A stretch of 64,000 bases of DNA from Trichopria drosophilae (GCA_030407085.1 CM059586.1:17502001-17566000); one strand, 5' to 3'; shown: positions 11,518 to 23,629, numbered from the stretch's first letter. The notes: generated by a model not told the origin, from the sequence alone. Numbers and translations: made by a program.

Positions 11518-11960
11518 AAAAACTGTCAAAACAGACAGTAGTTGGCCAGTTACAATAATGGATTTAGCAAAATTAACAGCAAAGGCGCAACAAGTCAAGT
11601 TTTTTCATTGTAATAAAAGACTATGAATCATGGAAGTGGACTCAAGATAGTACATGAGTAACAATCGCTTAAAAGTACTGTTTACGTATTAAAAAAGTGT
11701 GTTTTTCTGAAGTATTCAAAACGACAGTAGTCGACCACTTGATGCAGACAGTTGTCGACCACTTTTCAAAGTATAATAAAACCTTTAATTATCAATATTT
11801 CTTCATTACCTAAGTTTATACATATTTACTGAGACTTGTTGAACCTAAAAATAAATCAATCCTATATTTCTAAACAATTTTTAAATTGTATTATTACATA
11901 CATAAAGTGGCCGACTACTTTAAGGTGGCTGATTATTGTCCTGTTTTTGGATATACAGGT
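11518..11960. repeat. Word-built foldback repeat (GACAGTAGTCGACCACTT type)
   Basis: Variants of GACAGT(A/T)GT(C/T)G(A/G)CCA recur at about 11535, 11720 and 11740. The complementary forms AAGTGGCCGACTAC and AGGTGGCTGATTATTGTC lie at about 11906-11945. Opposed arms made of one repeated word suggest the same class as 50590-50826. Confidence 0.55.
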
Positions 11961-12045
11961 AAGTTCGTTTAACCGTCAATTATATTTCGTCGAGCTTGTT
12001 CGAAGATATTAATATATGTAGATGTTTAGAGCTACCTTAAGATAA

Positions 12046-13750
12046 TTAATTATACACTAATAGAGTTTGCACTTAATAGATAATAAAAGTTGTTTTAAAA
12101 TATAAAACTTTATCAATAAACCTAAGTGAAAATGGAAACCTATATTATAATATAAGTTTTGAAAATAAAAATGTTCTATCTATGGTTCATTTAAGAGTGT
12201 TAAAATTGCATTCTTGCTGATATTATTTTGAAATTAGGAGCTAGTGAATTGTACAATATTTAGAATATCATTTCGAAGCAACAATCTTCTCACTGATTTC
12301 TTACATCAGTATAATCTTGTTTTAAAACTGATTAAACTGTTTTGTCACTTAACTTAGGTAATTACTCGCAGCTTAACCGAATGCGATTATAGAAAACTTG
12401 TTATCGAAAATAACCATTCACAAATGCTGAATTTCACTCGATGATTTATTCATATGAACATTTTACTAATGACGGTCGGTTTAACACTAAAAACCAATCA
12501 TCAACTAATAAAATGGCCTAACTATGCTTACGTGAATTTCAACCCACTAAGGGATTTAACAATCCCTTCTTAGATTTTTTTTAATAATAATAAAGCCTCA
12601 ATGTTGCTTGAAGCTTGAATACGCTGTCGACTTTCTCTTGTGCATTTTTCTTTTTTTTTTTTTTAATTTATTGCTACAAGACGAGCGAACGTGCACTTTC
12701 GCTATAATTATTTCAATGAACGCTTAGATAAAAAAATTGCTTTAAACCTTTTTTGTAGAGAAATTTAAGATCTTCAATTCTTAATTAAATCAATTTCTCC
12801 ATACGAGCAATAGAAAAGCAGATAATTGCTGAAAACTAATATTTTTCACTTTTCCCTACTTTTTGAATCTGCATAAGTCATGCAAATAACGATTTTCGGG
12901 CGAACGGCATTCGATGCTGAAAATCATAACGAATCAAAATGCCGTAGTCGATTTTCTTGCCATTTTTGTTAATAATAAACATTGCTGAGGGGCACTATGG
13001 TTTGCTTGTAAAGTTTTCGATAGATCGAATAGTATGTACGGTAAAAATTACGAAGCAAATACTTTGTAATATTAAATTTAACTACCTTCTAAAATCGTCA
13101 TATCTGGGTAAATTACGAATAAAATTGTTTGATTTGATAAACATCTACACTACTTAGTCCAGTGGAGCCCACATAATCGTAAAATATTAAAAGCAGCAGT
13201 CTTGGTTTAATGATTTTTGTTTGTAAATAAAGATACGTCGGAAACTGTACTGTTATCATTTCACGCGGACAAAAACCTCTAGAGAAGTTTTGACTTGAAC
13301 AAACTTCCAGCGAAATAATTGTTATTTAGTATTGAAGGATGTTTTCCGAAAAGCTTTAAATTGATTGGTAATAAATTGGTTAAAATATTGATTGTTTAAC
13401 CCTTCAACGCCCAAACGTACAAAGTGTTTTCATGAAATTTCACACTATATTTTAGCTTTTAAACTTCACGAGAAAAATTTGTTACTAGCTATTTCCAATT
13501 GGCCAAGACCCGCTCTTTCCAATGGTGCATATCAACATTTTTCAAATGTTGAAATAAAAAAGTTATACACGCTTTTATCTTAAAGCATGACATTTTTTGG
13601 TTTTATTTTTAATTTATCGAATTTTACTATGGTAATAAAATTACAGACATAAGCAAATATTTGAATATTCTCACCAAACTGTAATATTTATGCATATGTA
13701 GTAGATCTGCAGGTGTTTATGTATTAAATGATAAATCTCAATATTTGTGT
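12046..13750. other. Intergenic DNA, nothing recognised
   Basis: No coding exon or transposon end was found. Minor features are a T-run near 12650 and an imperfect inverted pair around GGCATTCGATGC / AAAATGCCGTAG near 12905-12950. Confidence 0.45.
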
Positions 13751-14554
13751 CGGATATACTTCCGATTAGGTAACACCCCCGATTTCAACGGCACTAGCGT
13801 ATATTTATGTATTTTGATGCGCTGATTACGAATATGACCATGAAAATTGGCGACAAGGTCATTTTCAAGGTCAAAACTGAAAAAAACGCGTTTTTTTTCG
13901 AATTTTCGCATTTATTTTCAAAAGTACAAATCGGATGAAAAATGTTTCAAACAAAAAAGATAGAGTATCAAATTCTCTATAAAAAAGGTTCTATACATTT
14001 TTTTCGTAATATCAACGGTAATGCTGTAAATAAAGGACATTATTCATGTAGTGCACCTAGGGGGTGCCTATGTCCTGGGGGCTCCGCCCCCCAGACCCCC
14101 CTTTTTATACTAGCCTAACCTCCAACCGTGTGTTGGTGTGGGTTATAATCGAACCCACGTGATGTTGGGATCTATGTGATTACCACATAGTGTACAATAA
14201 ATGTCCCGAACTCGAAACCATCCTACAGGTTGAAAGGCAAACGTCAAGGAGATTATTCCCATGTTCATGCTTCATTCACGGCATTACCGTTGATACTACG
14301 AGAAAAATGTATACAACCTTTTTTATAGAGAATTTGATCCTCTATCTTTTTTGTTTGAAACATTTTTTCATCCGATTTGTACTTTTGAAAATAAATGCGA
14401 AAATTCGAAAAAAACGCGGTTTTTTCAGTTTTGACCTTGAAAATGACCTTGTAACCAAATATCATGGCCATATTCGTAATCAGCGCATCAAAATACATAA
14501 ATATACGCTAGTGCCGTTGAAATCGGGGGTGTTACCTAATCGGAAGTACACCCG
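13751..14554. mobile_element. Non-autonomous element with about 280-base terminal inverted repeats
   Basis: The left arm, 13751 to about 14030, starts near ACTTCCGATTAGGTAACA. It is the reverse complement of the right arm, about 14262-14554, with scattered differences. Both arms include the segment ATTCGTAATCAGCGCATC or its near copy, also seen in the elements at 16100-17375 and 61790-62785. The 230-base centre holds a GC-rich hairpin (GGGGGCTCCGCCCCC near 14077-14093) followed by TTTTTATACTAGCCTAACCT. The open frames read across the arms on both strands are a by-product of the inverted repeat. Confidence 0.75.
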
Positions 14555-14559
14555 TTTTT

Positions 14560-15349
14560 TTTCCTACAGTTAGTAATTGAATTCGAGCTCATAGTCATTT
14601 TCGTTACATAGCTTTTATTACATTGTGGGCGATAACGGCCTTGAGTAGTAAGAAGGTGATGGTCGCCGAATATTAAATGGTGTGCGTGTGATGTTATCCT
14701 ACATCATGAGGAATTCAATATGGCAAACATATTTTGAAAATCTAGAACTAAAGTTAGACGAGTTTAGTACCAAGAATAAATGTTAATTGAACTAAGAATT
14801 GGTTTTTGTTTGTAAACTCGTTTAACTTCGATCGTAGCTGGTCTCATAACTAGGACTTCTTTTACATCATTATTTTAATGAGAATCAATTTTTATCTAAT
14901 ATTCATCAAATCTTCTCTTCCCCTTTTGTCACGAGTTACTCTGCATGCGCGAGAAACTATGATGTCATGTTCTACAAAAATTTGCAACATGTTCAATTTA
15001 TGTGTTCAATTGTCATTGAACTTTAAAGTTGCTGTAAGCTAGACAGAGCATATAACCACACCGGTAAGGGATTCCAATCTCTCATGAAATACACCAAAGA
15101 AGCAATCATGGCTCTACGAGAGTAAATTAAAATCGCAAATTGTCCATTGTCAACATTGTCAAAGCAAACATTGTCCTCGAAGCGCACTTATTTTTATTTC
15201 GTTCTGGTTCCCATAGTCCTATTTTTCGAATTGCTTTCCGACAATGAAGAACTTCCATCTCTCATTGGCTGTTTTCAATCCTGAATAACTTGTAAACGTT
15301 ACTTTACCGGATATTTTTTCAAAAGAAAAAGTTATTCAAAATTAATTAA
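14560..15349. other. Intergenic DNA, nothing recognised
   Basis: Unique-looking AT-rich sequence between two inverted-repeat elements, with no coding or RNA signal that I can support. Confidence 0.45.
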
Positions 15350-15567
15350 GAAACCACTCTAAATTTCTTGGACTGAGAATTCACTCTTTAATTAGTGAAA
15401 ACCGAGCAACTCTCGTGAAAGAGTTAATATGCAACTGTTTAAGCGTGGAAATTTACTCTTTAAGATTGGAATTTCACACTTAACGCGTTGAATATTCAGT
15501 CTTTCAAGAGAGTTGCTCGGTTTTCACTAACCAAAGATTGAATTCTCACTCCAAGAAATTTAGTCGA
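15350..15567. repeat. Foldback element with about 70-base arms
   Basis: TTAGTGAAAACCGAGCAACT on the left is mirrored by AGTTGCTCGGTTTTCACTAA on the right. Outer segments CTAAATTTCTTGGA and TCCAAGAAATTTAG also pair. The loop is about 80 bases. Confidence 0.7.
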
Positions 15568-15569
15568 AG

Positions 15570-16099
15570 ATCACCTTGTATACAAAATTATTGAAATGCT
15601 ATAACACCCTCAAATACAAGAAAAAGGTTGACCTTAAGAGGGCATTACACATATCTTGCAGATTAACATTAATTTAAGTTTATTCAGTAACCTCCATGTA
15701 ATACGATTGGTCGATGATTCTAATGTTAACGCAACGCTAACGTACGGTTATGTGAAAATGTAACGTTACAAGCTTACGCTTCAAAGCTTACAGCAACATT
15801 AATGTTCTGTAAGGGATATAATAGATACTTCGACATGAAGTATGAGTTAGATGTATTTTCTTACATATATGGCGTTAAACGCTTCCAATAACTTTTTGTT
15901 TTATTTTAATCAATTGTAGCATTTTTTTATATACGTTTATTCACGTATGATATGATATCACACATTTATTCTACGCATTTTAACCACTCGCGATTTTATG
16001 AATTTACTTATACGATAAACATGAATTATGACAGTTTACTACACGTGTTACCACGAAACAATTACATCATTAGCTATTTTTATAGGCCAACAAAAAAAT
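15570..16099. other. Intergenic DNA with loose AACATTAA/AACGTTA phrases
   Basis: No gene is seen. At about 15650-15820 short AACATTAATG, AACGTTAC and GCTTACGCTT phrases repeat in both orientations, hinting at another small degenerate foldback. Confidence 0.35.
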
Positions 16100-17375
16100 T
16101 TCCACAAATATTTATATTTATGCTGGTAAATCTTCGGAAAGACTGCTTCACCTGGAAAAAATATTTCTTATATGGTTTCCGACGTATTTTGGGTCGCTGA
16201 TCACGAATCTGACAATAAAAATTGGCGGTCGGCAATATTTCTGGCTAAAATCTTGAAAAAACATCAAAAAACTTCATTTTTTTCAGTGTCTTGCATTTAT
16301 TTCGAAAAATTGAACTCGTACGAAAAAAAGTTTCAAACAAAAGTTGTAGAGCACAAAATTCTCTACAAAAGAGGTTGGATAAATTTTGTTCATAAATTGC
16401 AAAGAAACCCCTTAAATAAAGCCCTAATTTTGAGAAAAATGATAAAAGCGGGATTTCTGACCTAGAAATGGCCAAACTCGCATATGTGTTTAAACGGATG
16501 TATGATAAATGTTCGAACGAAAAAATGTTCGACCAATGTAATTTAGACTTTTGACTCGTGTAAAATATACGATCGAACATTTTTTCGTTCGAACATTTGT
16601 CATATATCCGTTTAAACATCCAATTTATGCTAACCCAACGTAACTACTGCCGAACCTACGTAGAACTAAAGTATACCTAAGGCCATTTGTGTGCTTGGGC
16701 TTCGCCCCCCAGACCACCCCCTCCTCATTTATACTATCCTTCGGTCTACACATTGTTATTCAGAGCGACACATACTACATGTAGGTTCGATTATCACTAA
16801 AATCTGTTGGTGGGAGGTTAGGCTAGTATAAAAAGGGGGGTCTGGGGGGCGGAGCCCCCCAGCACGCACACACTACTTAGGTCTACGTCCTGGATGCCCC
16901 TGCGTGACTAAGTGGTGCTTGCGTGCCGGGGGGCTCCGCCCCCCAGGCCCCCCTTTTTATACTAACCTAACCTCTAACCACACAGTTATGAGTGATATAA
17001 TCGAACCCATATGACATGTGGCTAGATTGTCAGCCATAACATCTCAGGTTTATTTCGCGTTTTTTATAGAAGATACGACAAAAATGCATATAACCTTTTT
17101 TATAGGGAGTTTCCCGCTCTACAACTTTTGTTTGAAACTTTTTTTCGTGCGAGTTCAATTTTCGAAAGAAATGCAAAAAAAAATGAAAAAAATGACATTT
17201 TTTTGGTATTTTTTCGAGATAGCGGCCAAGATACGTTCGACCGCCAATTTTTATCATCAGATTCGTGATCAGCGACCCAAAATACGTCGGAAACCATATA
17301 AAAAATATTTTTTCCAGGTGAAGCAGTCTTTCCGAAGATTTACCAATAAAAAAATTCAAGTATTTGCTATGGTCT
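16100..17375. mobile_element. Long-TIR element with GC hairpin modules
   Basis: Left arm about 16100-16440, right arm about 17030-17375. Key paired segments are GGTAAATCTTCGGAAAGACT and its mirror near 17325-17343, and ATTCGTGATCAGCGACCC near 17264-17281 with its mirror near 16190-16207. The centre holds three copies of a GC-rich module (CTCCGCCCCCCAG or its reverse) with TTTTTATACTA..CCTAACCT next to two of them. A separate palindromic MITE at 16488-16617 is nested inside. The arms are diverged but alignable. No transposase frame is present. It shares the ATTCGTNATCAGCG core with the elements at 13751 and 61790. Confidence 0.75.
16488..16617. mobile_element. Palindromic MITE bounded by GTTTAAAC
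   Basis: A 130-base near-perfect foldback. GTTTAAACGGATGTATGA and CATATATCCGTTTAAAC bound it, and inner arms read ATGTTCGAACGAAAAAATGT and its mirror. The two GTTTAAAC ends are themselves palindromes. It is nested in the larger element at 16100-17375. Confidence 0.75.
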
Positions 17376-18359
17376 GTGTACCTTAACTCCAAGATAAAGT
17401 TATGTTTCCGATTTCAATTTCTGTTTTATTTATGAAATGTCTTCATTTGTACTTAAAATAAATATTTTAGAACAAATACTTAATAGCTATAAAACATTAG
17501 CTGCAGTTTAAATGATTGAAAGAAGAGTTTTGTACACCATTGTTTTGGAAAAACAGCATAAGTCACATGTACATACACCAGTTTTTCCAGATCGAGGTGT
17601 TTTAATGTATTTTATCACTGAATAAAAATGCTGCCTCATAATAATATCATATGTTCTTGACTACTAATATACTATCAAATAGCCGGAATTTAAATTTATG
17701 TTATTCAAATTTTAACGATTCAATTTGTTAAATAACTCAAAATCACTTATAGCGGACTTATGCCTTGTTTCCACTACAGATATGTGCCACAAAGCCCAAA
17801 AATAATAACAATACTAAAAATTAAGAAAGGTAAGGAAAATGATAATTTCGAATATAGCAGAAAAATAGTTGTTTTGAAATGTACAATAAAAACTACTGTA
17901 TTGTTGTATAATTGAAAAAAGGACACATTTACTTTACAAACCTACTCTGATAACATATGTAATACGTCAAACATAATTACGTATATGATATAAAAAATGA
18001 AATAGTTAAAACAAAAGAAATACAAAATATATTAAAGTTCAGGAAATTAATTTAAATATTTTTAAAAAAAACTTTGGTGAACGTAAGAAAACATCGTCTA
18101 AACAATTATGAACAGATTTTAAAAAATTGCATTTTATTTAGCAAGAAAAAACAATTTTATGTTAAGTCAAGAAGATTCTTTACAATTCTTATTATATCGT
18201 TATCGAATTTCTAAAAAGCAATTAATAAAGAAATCATTTTTTAGTATTTTTTAATCGAATATTTCATATACCTGAATCTGTGCCTGAACTCCATTCTTAA
18301 TAACATTTTTTTTAAATTTTATCGCTACTGAATGTAAGTGAAAGACCTACAAATACGAG
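17376..18359. other. Intergenic DNA, nothing recognised
   Basis: Very AT-rich with dense stops. No exon, repeat boundary or RNA gene is seen. Confidence 0.45.
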
Positions 18360-18361
18360 CA

Positions 18362-18416
18362 ATAAAAAACCTATACGTTTCGGGCCTCTATGGTCCCTCT
18401 TCATGACGATGATTTA
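18362..18416 (-). ncRNA. Hammerhead-like remnant of a Penelope-like terminal repeat
   Basis: On the minus strand the order CATGAAGAGGGACC, a short loop, then GAGGCCCGAAACGTATAGG follows the layout of hammerhead motifs in Penelope-like elements: a conserved turn, a hairpin with GGG/CCC pairing, then GAAAC. The CUGAUGA box is altered (TCATGAA), so cleavage activity is doubtful. No coding part lies next to it. Confidence 0.4.
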
Positions 18417-18419
18417 GTA

Positions 18420-19350
18420 CAATCATCTTATTCCAAAATTCTGGTGACCCATTTTAACTTGAACATCCAAGTAACTCGAAAATCCACGATTAAATAAAAA
18501 AGTTGTTTCGAACCAAAGTTATTCGGTATGAAAGGACCGATTCAACTATGACCTTGACACTGACCTCGACCTTTACTTCAAGGTAATTTTCGAGAATTAT
18601 AAATAATCAAAGTTTTGGTTTCTACTTTTCTTTTAACCTTCAAATAACCTTGAAAACATAGGTCAAGGTCATTGTGAAGGTTATAGTTCAATCAGCTCCT
18701 TCATATCCTCCTTTCTTCAATTTTTTTAATTTCCTGATCATCCTACTACCATTTCCTTTCCTTCTGTTATCCTCCATCATTTAAACATCGAAAAATAAAA
18801 CAAAAAATAAACAATTATACCTTTAGTTACTTTTTACTATGAATTCAATGAAAACGTATTCAAATTTTTTTTTTTTAAATCAGAGTTGTTTAAACCGTAA
18901 TTCTTTAGACAATGATTTTTACATTCACCAAGTTTCGCTGACTATTACAATTAATTTAGTGATTTTGAGTAACATTTTTTTAGTTATTACATTTTTAAAA
19001 TTATCTACATATTATCTACTTACGTTTTTGTAAATTATATGTTATCAATGTAGATCTATGATATAAATATGGTTTGTTTCAGTTATACAACAAAGCAGCA
19101 GAATTTTTAAAAATCTTAAATGTTGTCTTTAGTTTTTGCAATCTACTCCAAAATTTCCTTTCTTCGTTTTAGAAAATATTATTATTTGTTAACTTATTGC
19201 AAATAATGTTCTAAGTAGTGGGGTAGAAAACGGCTCAAAAACTTGTCCAACGTGACATTGTTTGAAAAGTCATGTTTTTGTAGAAATAATAAAGAAAATT
19301 TAAAAATTTTAGAAAAATATAAGAAATTAATTTATTTGAAATAACAATAA
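18420..19350. other. Intergenic DNA, searched for lipocalin exon 1, none found
   Basis: This is where an exon 1 for the lipocalin exon at 19359 would be expected. I see no signal peptide exon ending in a phase 0 donor with the CEHP or C..KP motif. Some ACCTTGAC / AAGGTCA phrases recur at 18545-18690. Confidence 0.45.
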
Positions 19351-19358
19351 TTTTATAG

Positions 19359-19483
19359 TATTATGGATACTGGAGTGGAGTTGAACAGTATGCACCTAAC
19401 TCGCTGCATGTGAAATGTTACAAAGTTGCCTATTTCAATTACGGCAATGGCCCAGTATTTTACGCTAGCGGAAGCCATATTGG
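19359..19483 (+). pseudogene. Orphan lipocalin exon 2
   Basis: An acceptor (TTTTATAG) is followed by 125 bases in one open frame, then the donor GTAAGT. It is the same length and phases (0 in, 2 out) as exon 2 of genes A and B. The translation begins YYGYWSGVEQYAPNS and contains VKCYKV, matching G-x-W and the first barrel cysteine of gene B (YLGSWYGVAQYP, VKCYIV). The W-Y of the usual GxWY is W-S. No exons 1, 3 or 4 were found on either side before gene D, so it is either a relic or part of a gene whose other exons are too diverged for me to see. Confidence 0.75.
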
Positions 19484-19574
19484 GTAAGTAACACTCACGA
19501 ATACTTTATTTACAAGAATAATCTGTTCTAATCTAAATTTAATTAATGCACATTCCAATAACATAAAGAAAAAC

Positions 19575-19812
19575 GGATATTTTTCGGTACTACAGCCGTA
19601 AAATCCGATTTTACGGCCTACTTTTAGTCCGCAAAATGAAATTTTACGGATCACTTGTAACATGAATCTGTGCCGTCAAAAACATAACCCATACGGACTT
19701 AATGCATTCCGCGAAATCGAATTTTTACAGCTTTCAGTATCGAAAAATAATGTTCGACACATGGCCGCAAGACTTTACGGCTTCAGGCGATCCGTAAAAT
19801 CTCGTTTTGCGG
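19575..19812. repeat. Word-built repeat (CCGTAAAATC type)
   Basis: CCGTAAAATCCGATTTTACGG opens the block. Variants CCGCAAAATG, TTTTACGGATC, TTTACGGCTTC, TCCGTAAAATCTC and TTTTGCGGCC then follow within 230 bases in both orientations. It is consistent with a degenerate foldback of one repeated word. Confidence 0.5.
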
Positions 19813-20339
19813 CCTTGTATAGAAAAATACTATTATGTACTTGAATGGCTTTTAAAAATATTGTAATTTATTTAAACGTGTTTAATAATAAAAAATGCAA
19901 TCAATGGTACGATTTTCGACTTCAGATTTTTACACTCATTTTTACACTTGATAATTATGTGTAAAAATAAAAAACTTAACGGAGTGCATTATTATACAGA
20001 TTATAAGTAGTTGTTTTAATGAAGATATTAACAAATAAAAATGACTTATTATAATAAAATTACTTTGTATAATAAATCCTAGTTTCCTCAGCGAAATAAA
20101 TATTTTTCACTAGTATTAATTTACACAAAACTACCCAAATTCCATTTTAATTATGCGAAATCTCCATTAACAGATTCTATTTGCAGATAGATGACATGAA
20201 TAAACATTCATTTAATGCGTAATATTGGCGTTTTATTAATTTTAATAAAACTTTTTCAACGGTAACATTATTTAAAAATTCGCACTTAACCAATGAATAC
20301 TGTTAATTTTGTCGCATAACATATTTTCTCATACTCTGT

Positions 20340-20435
20340 GCGCAAAATGCTATTTTGCTCCTCATATTGCGGGAGCAAAATAGCACATTCTCTCACTAGG
20401 GAGAAAATAAATATATCTGGGAGCAAAATAATAAT
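20340..20435. repeat. Small word-built foldback (GGGAGCAAAATA)
   Basis: GGGAGCAAAATA occurs twice and its reverse form TATTTTGCTCC once within 90 bases, with a hairpin around GCTATTTTGCTCC / GGGAGCAAAATAGC. Confidence 0.5.
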
Positions 20436-21070
20436 ATCGTGTAAATTATAATACTTAAAAATTTTTCTTGTACTATCAAAACGATAAATAAAAAAGTACA
20501 ATTTTGGTAATATTGTACAGAAGAACATTTATAAAGCTTTGTGAAGTATTAAGTTAAGCATTTGTATCGAAAAATATTATTATCTATACATAGATACAAG
20601 TGTGTGATATGTTAGTGTAAGTGAATGAATGTACGAGTCTTGAACAGATGTAATCATAAATAATTATATTTAGAATTCAGACTAATTCCAAATTCGAAGA
20701 AATGCGATTTTATAATCAAAAGAAACATTTTCATTGTTAATATTTCGCAATTCAATGAACTTCCATCCACTTCCATCTTCCATTTACATTTTGTTAGTCA
20801 AGAGTCATAAGTTGTAAACATATCTTATTTTCTATACCTTTTTACGTTTTTACTTCTTAAGCAAATAAGATGCACAAAAATGAGTAGCGGAGAATTTTTC
20901 TTTTTTTTATAGGTGTATAAATATAAAAAGTAAGCTAGATTGCGTGCATTAAACTTTTTTTCTTAAGTGGAATATTAAAAGTTCTGTAAGGGTATACGCA
21001 TAATTTGAAAATATGAAAACTTGTATTTAATATTTTCTGAAAAAATAACATGTTTTTTATAGAATTTATA
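20436..21070. other. Intergenic DNA, nothing recognised
   Basis: AT-rich sequence without recognisable coding or repeat structure, lying between a small foldback and a Penelope-like fragment. Confidence 0.4.
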
Positions 21071-21074
21071 TAAA

Positions 21075-21545
21075 AGATTATTTATTTATAATCTTTCATT
21101 AAGTGATGCAAAGTAGAAATCTGGTAAATTTGATTGTTCAAATCTGATATTATCTGTATTAGTATTTTTCTTAGTACAAACATTTTTCCTTTTACTGTAT
21201 TTACTATTTCAGCTAAAATTTTCATATTTTTAAAATCGAAATTGTCGTCATAATTAATTCTGTGTAAAGTTAAACATATGCAATATATTGTATCTAATAA
21301 AATATTTCTTTTATGTTAACCCTATCTTTTAGTAATCTCACCAATGTACTACATTGAAATTTAAACATTTAATTACATAAACCACCCCACTTTGATGTAA
21401 AACATCTAATTTAGCTTTAAAGGGTTTGATGTTTGCAATATTAATATTATGAGGTTGATCTATTATTCTGATGTCTTGATTTTTACAAATATGTTTTACT
21501 CTTTTAGATACTCCTTTTACATATGGTATGGTAACCGTTTTTTTA
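21075..21545 (-). pseudogene. Penelope-like retroelement, RT thumb to endonuclease C terminus
   Basis: On the minus strand, from about 21530 downward, TVTIPYVKGVSKRVKHICK is followed by KPFKAKLDVLHQSGVVYVIK. These are the end of the reverse transcriptase and the entry to the GIY-YIG endonuclease of Penelope-like elements. Further down NYDDNFDFKNMKIL and DNIRFEQSNLPDFY match the C terminus. Several frameshifts and the loss of the Cys-rich GIY-YIG core show that it is dead. Confidence 0.75.
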
Positions 21546-22640
21546 TGATGTTATGTTTTTATTATGTTGATAAGTATTTTAAATTAAATGTTTCCGTCCC
21601 TGAACCAATGGACTTAAAAACATGAACCTAATACGTCCAGTCGTGGTATTAAATTGATTAGATCTCGGGCTTAAATTTACTTAAAACTAAAAAAATCGAG
21701 AAGAAACCCTCAGGAGGTAACCAGGATCTTTGGGATAAATCGGTTTAGAACCGATAAAAATAAAATATCGACTTAATATTAAAACTATATTCATTAAAAG
21801 TAAAAGATTTGATGAGGATGATGAAAAAAGTTTGGTAGGAGCCGATAAAATAATTGTTGAATATGGCGCTGATAGGTTAGTTTTTATTAACAATAATTTG
21901 GGAACAAAAGCTGCCCATCTCCGACGAACGGAAAATTTCCCCCCCTGAATTGAGTTGTATTTTTGAAACTAATATTTATAAAATTCCTTTTCATGATATC
22001 GATTCAATTAGAAACAAAATTGTACTTACCATCCAAATAACAAAAAAAAACTAGTGTTGGCGTGGTGCCTCGCTCGCTTCGCTCGCTCAGAAACTTCGAC
22101 CCAGTGGAGAGTCGGCTATTCCTTAAGACTCGTTTGTTTACTAACAGCTTTCAATTATATTATAAAATTATATTGATATTTGGGGGTCCAATCATATTTA
22201 GGTCCAAGTGGCTTCGATAGATGTGTTACAACAATATAGTGTTTCTTATAGGTATGAAAATTGAAAATGAGCATTTTCAAAACTTCGACCCCGACAACAA
22301 GCCAGCCGAAGTATTAATAAATAAAAGTTGCAAAACACTTACTTCATGCACATGTATTCTAATAGACTATTCGATGCATATTACATGTTTACTGTGTTTT
22401 ACTAATTACTGTCTGTATTATTATGATATTATATATACAATATATATACATATAATTCGTCAAAGATATCTTGAAAGTGTCGAAAAGATCTCTGACGGAT
22501 ATCTTTTAGATACTATAAGACATCTTTTAGATATATCGAAATAGTTATTTTCGTATCAAGGGCGTATAAGAGCTTATGCGCCCGTAGGTGGTCATCGCGC
22601 CCGAGGGGCTGGCAAAGACTACCCATGGGGGGTAGGGGTC
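21546..22640. other. Intergenic DNA, nothing firmly assigned
   Basis: Open frames here (for example 22221-22544) show no family features. A GCTCGCTTCGCTCGCT phrase lies near 22071-22086. The stretch probably includes more decayed retroelement sequence adjoining the fragment to the left. Confidence 0.35.
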
Positions 22641-23174
22641 GAAACGTCGAAATTTGATGAAAAACAATAGGGTAATTTTTTTGCCGCGATGACCAAATTC
22701 AATACTTTTTCAGACAATAGTCATAAATATTTTAAACCAGTTTTTATGGCATTATCGTTGACTTTAGGAAGAAAATGCATACAACCTTTTTTGTGGAGAA
22801 TTTTATGCTCTATCTTTTTTGTTTGAAACATTTTTTAATAAAATTTGTATTTTTCAAAATAAATGCAAAAAACTACAAAGAAACTTAATTGGGGCTAATT
22901 TTTTTTAGTAATGGAAGGGTGGATCTGCCCCAAAATCTAATCAGATCTAAGTTATGCCAAGACTCGTATTTTAAAAAAACATTTATGTCAATACGCTTAT
23001 CCGTTCGCGAGTTATCGCGAGACAAAAAAACGGGACGTACGGACGTACGTACGTACAAGATCACGGACACAAATTTTTTTATTGTTGATTTGGGTTCCTT
23101 AGGGACTGAAACGTCGACATTTGATGGAAAACTATATGGTAATTTTTTTGCCCGAAGTGACCAAATTCAATACT
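22641..23174. repeat. Pair of direct repeats 467 bases apart
   Basis: GAAACGTCGAAATTTGATG...GGTAATTTTTTTGCC...GACCAAATTCAATACTT at 22641-22707 recurs at 23108-23174 with few changes. Between them (about 22745-22870) is one arm of the 13751-14554 element type (ATGCATACAACCTTTTTTGT, TTTTTTGTTTGAAACATTTT). An ACGGACGTACGTACGTAC run lies near 23038-23057. Confidence 0.65.
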
Positions 23175-23249
23175 TCGCCCAGACTTAGTCTGGGTCGAAG
23201 TAAATAGGCTACCTAACAATAATGATCAATCAATCTTAATACATCAATC

Positions 23250-23445
23250 TTTACCTTACAAGAGCTGATAAAGGCAACATTTTCGTTTTTATCATTGAAA
23301 AATCATACATTGAAAAGGCTGAACAACTATTAGAATCTAAGGGAATATGTAAAAAGATTATAAAAGATCCAATCAGTATACAGAACACTATTAATAAAAT
23401 AACAAAATGCTGGTTTAATAAAAGTTACATCAACGCGCCTGTGCG
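23250..23445 (+). pseudogene. Penelope-like RT fragment, N-terminal part
   Basis: The frame from about 23261 reads RADKGNIFVFIIEKSYIEKA, then EQLLESKGICKKIIKDPIS. A-D-K-G-N followed by 'Y..K...LL....Y.K...DP' is the usual N-terminal region of Penelope-like reverse transcriptases. It ends near the YIN at about 23435, after which the sequence is unrelated. Confidence 0.65.
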
Positions 23446-23629
23446 CCTGTGTGTATGTTGTGCATGCGTTGTGTCTAGCACAAGCAGTAATTAGTCGTTC
23501 CGTAACATTGGTCGAGTCGGTATGTGTATTTTCAAGTTTTAGATTTTCAGTTAAAACATTTTTTCATTTGATTATTTCCTTCCTGTCTTTTATGTTATAA
23601 AAGTATTTTTTTTTATTAATTTCTAAAAA

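Noticed and set aside
14190..14573. 127-codon open frame, and the mirrored frames at 14265-14498, 16172-16619 and 17018-17392
   Set aside because: They lie in the arms of inverted-repeat elements and appear on both strands in both arms; no protein features.
22221..22544. 107-codon forward frame with Cys-rich middle
   Set aside because: AT-biased, no known motif, embedded in retroelement debris.
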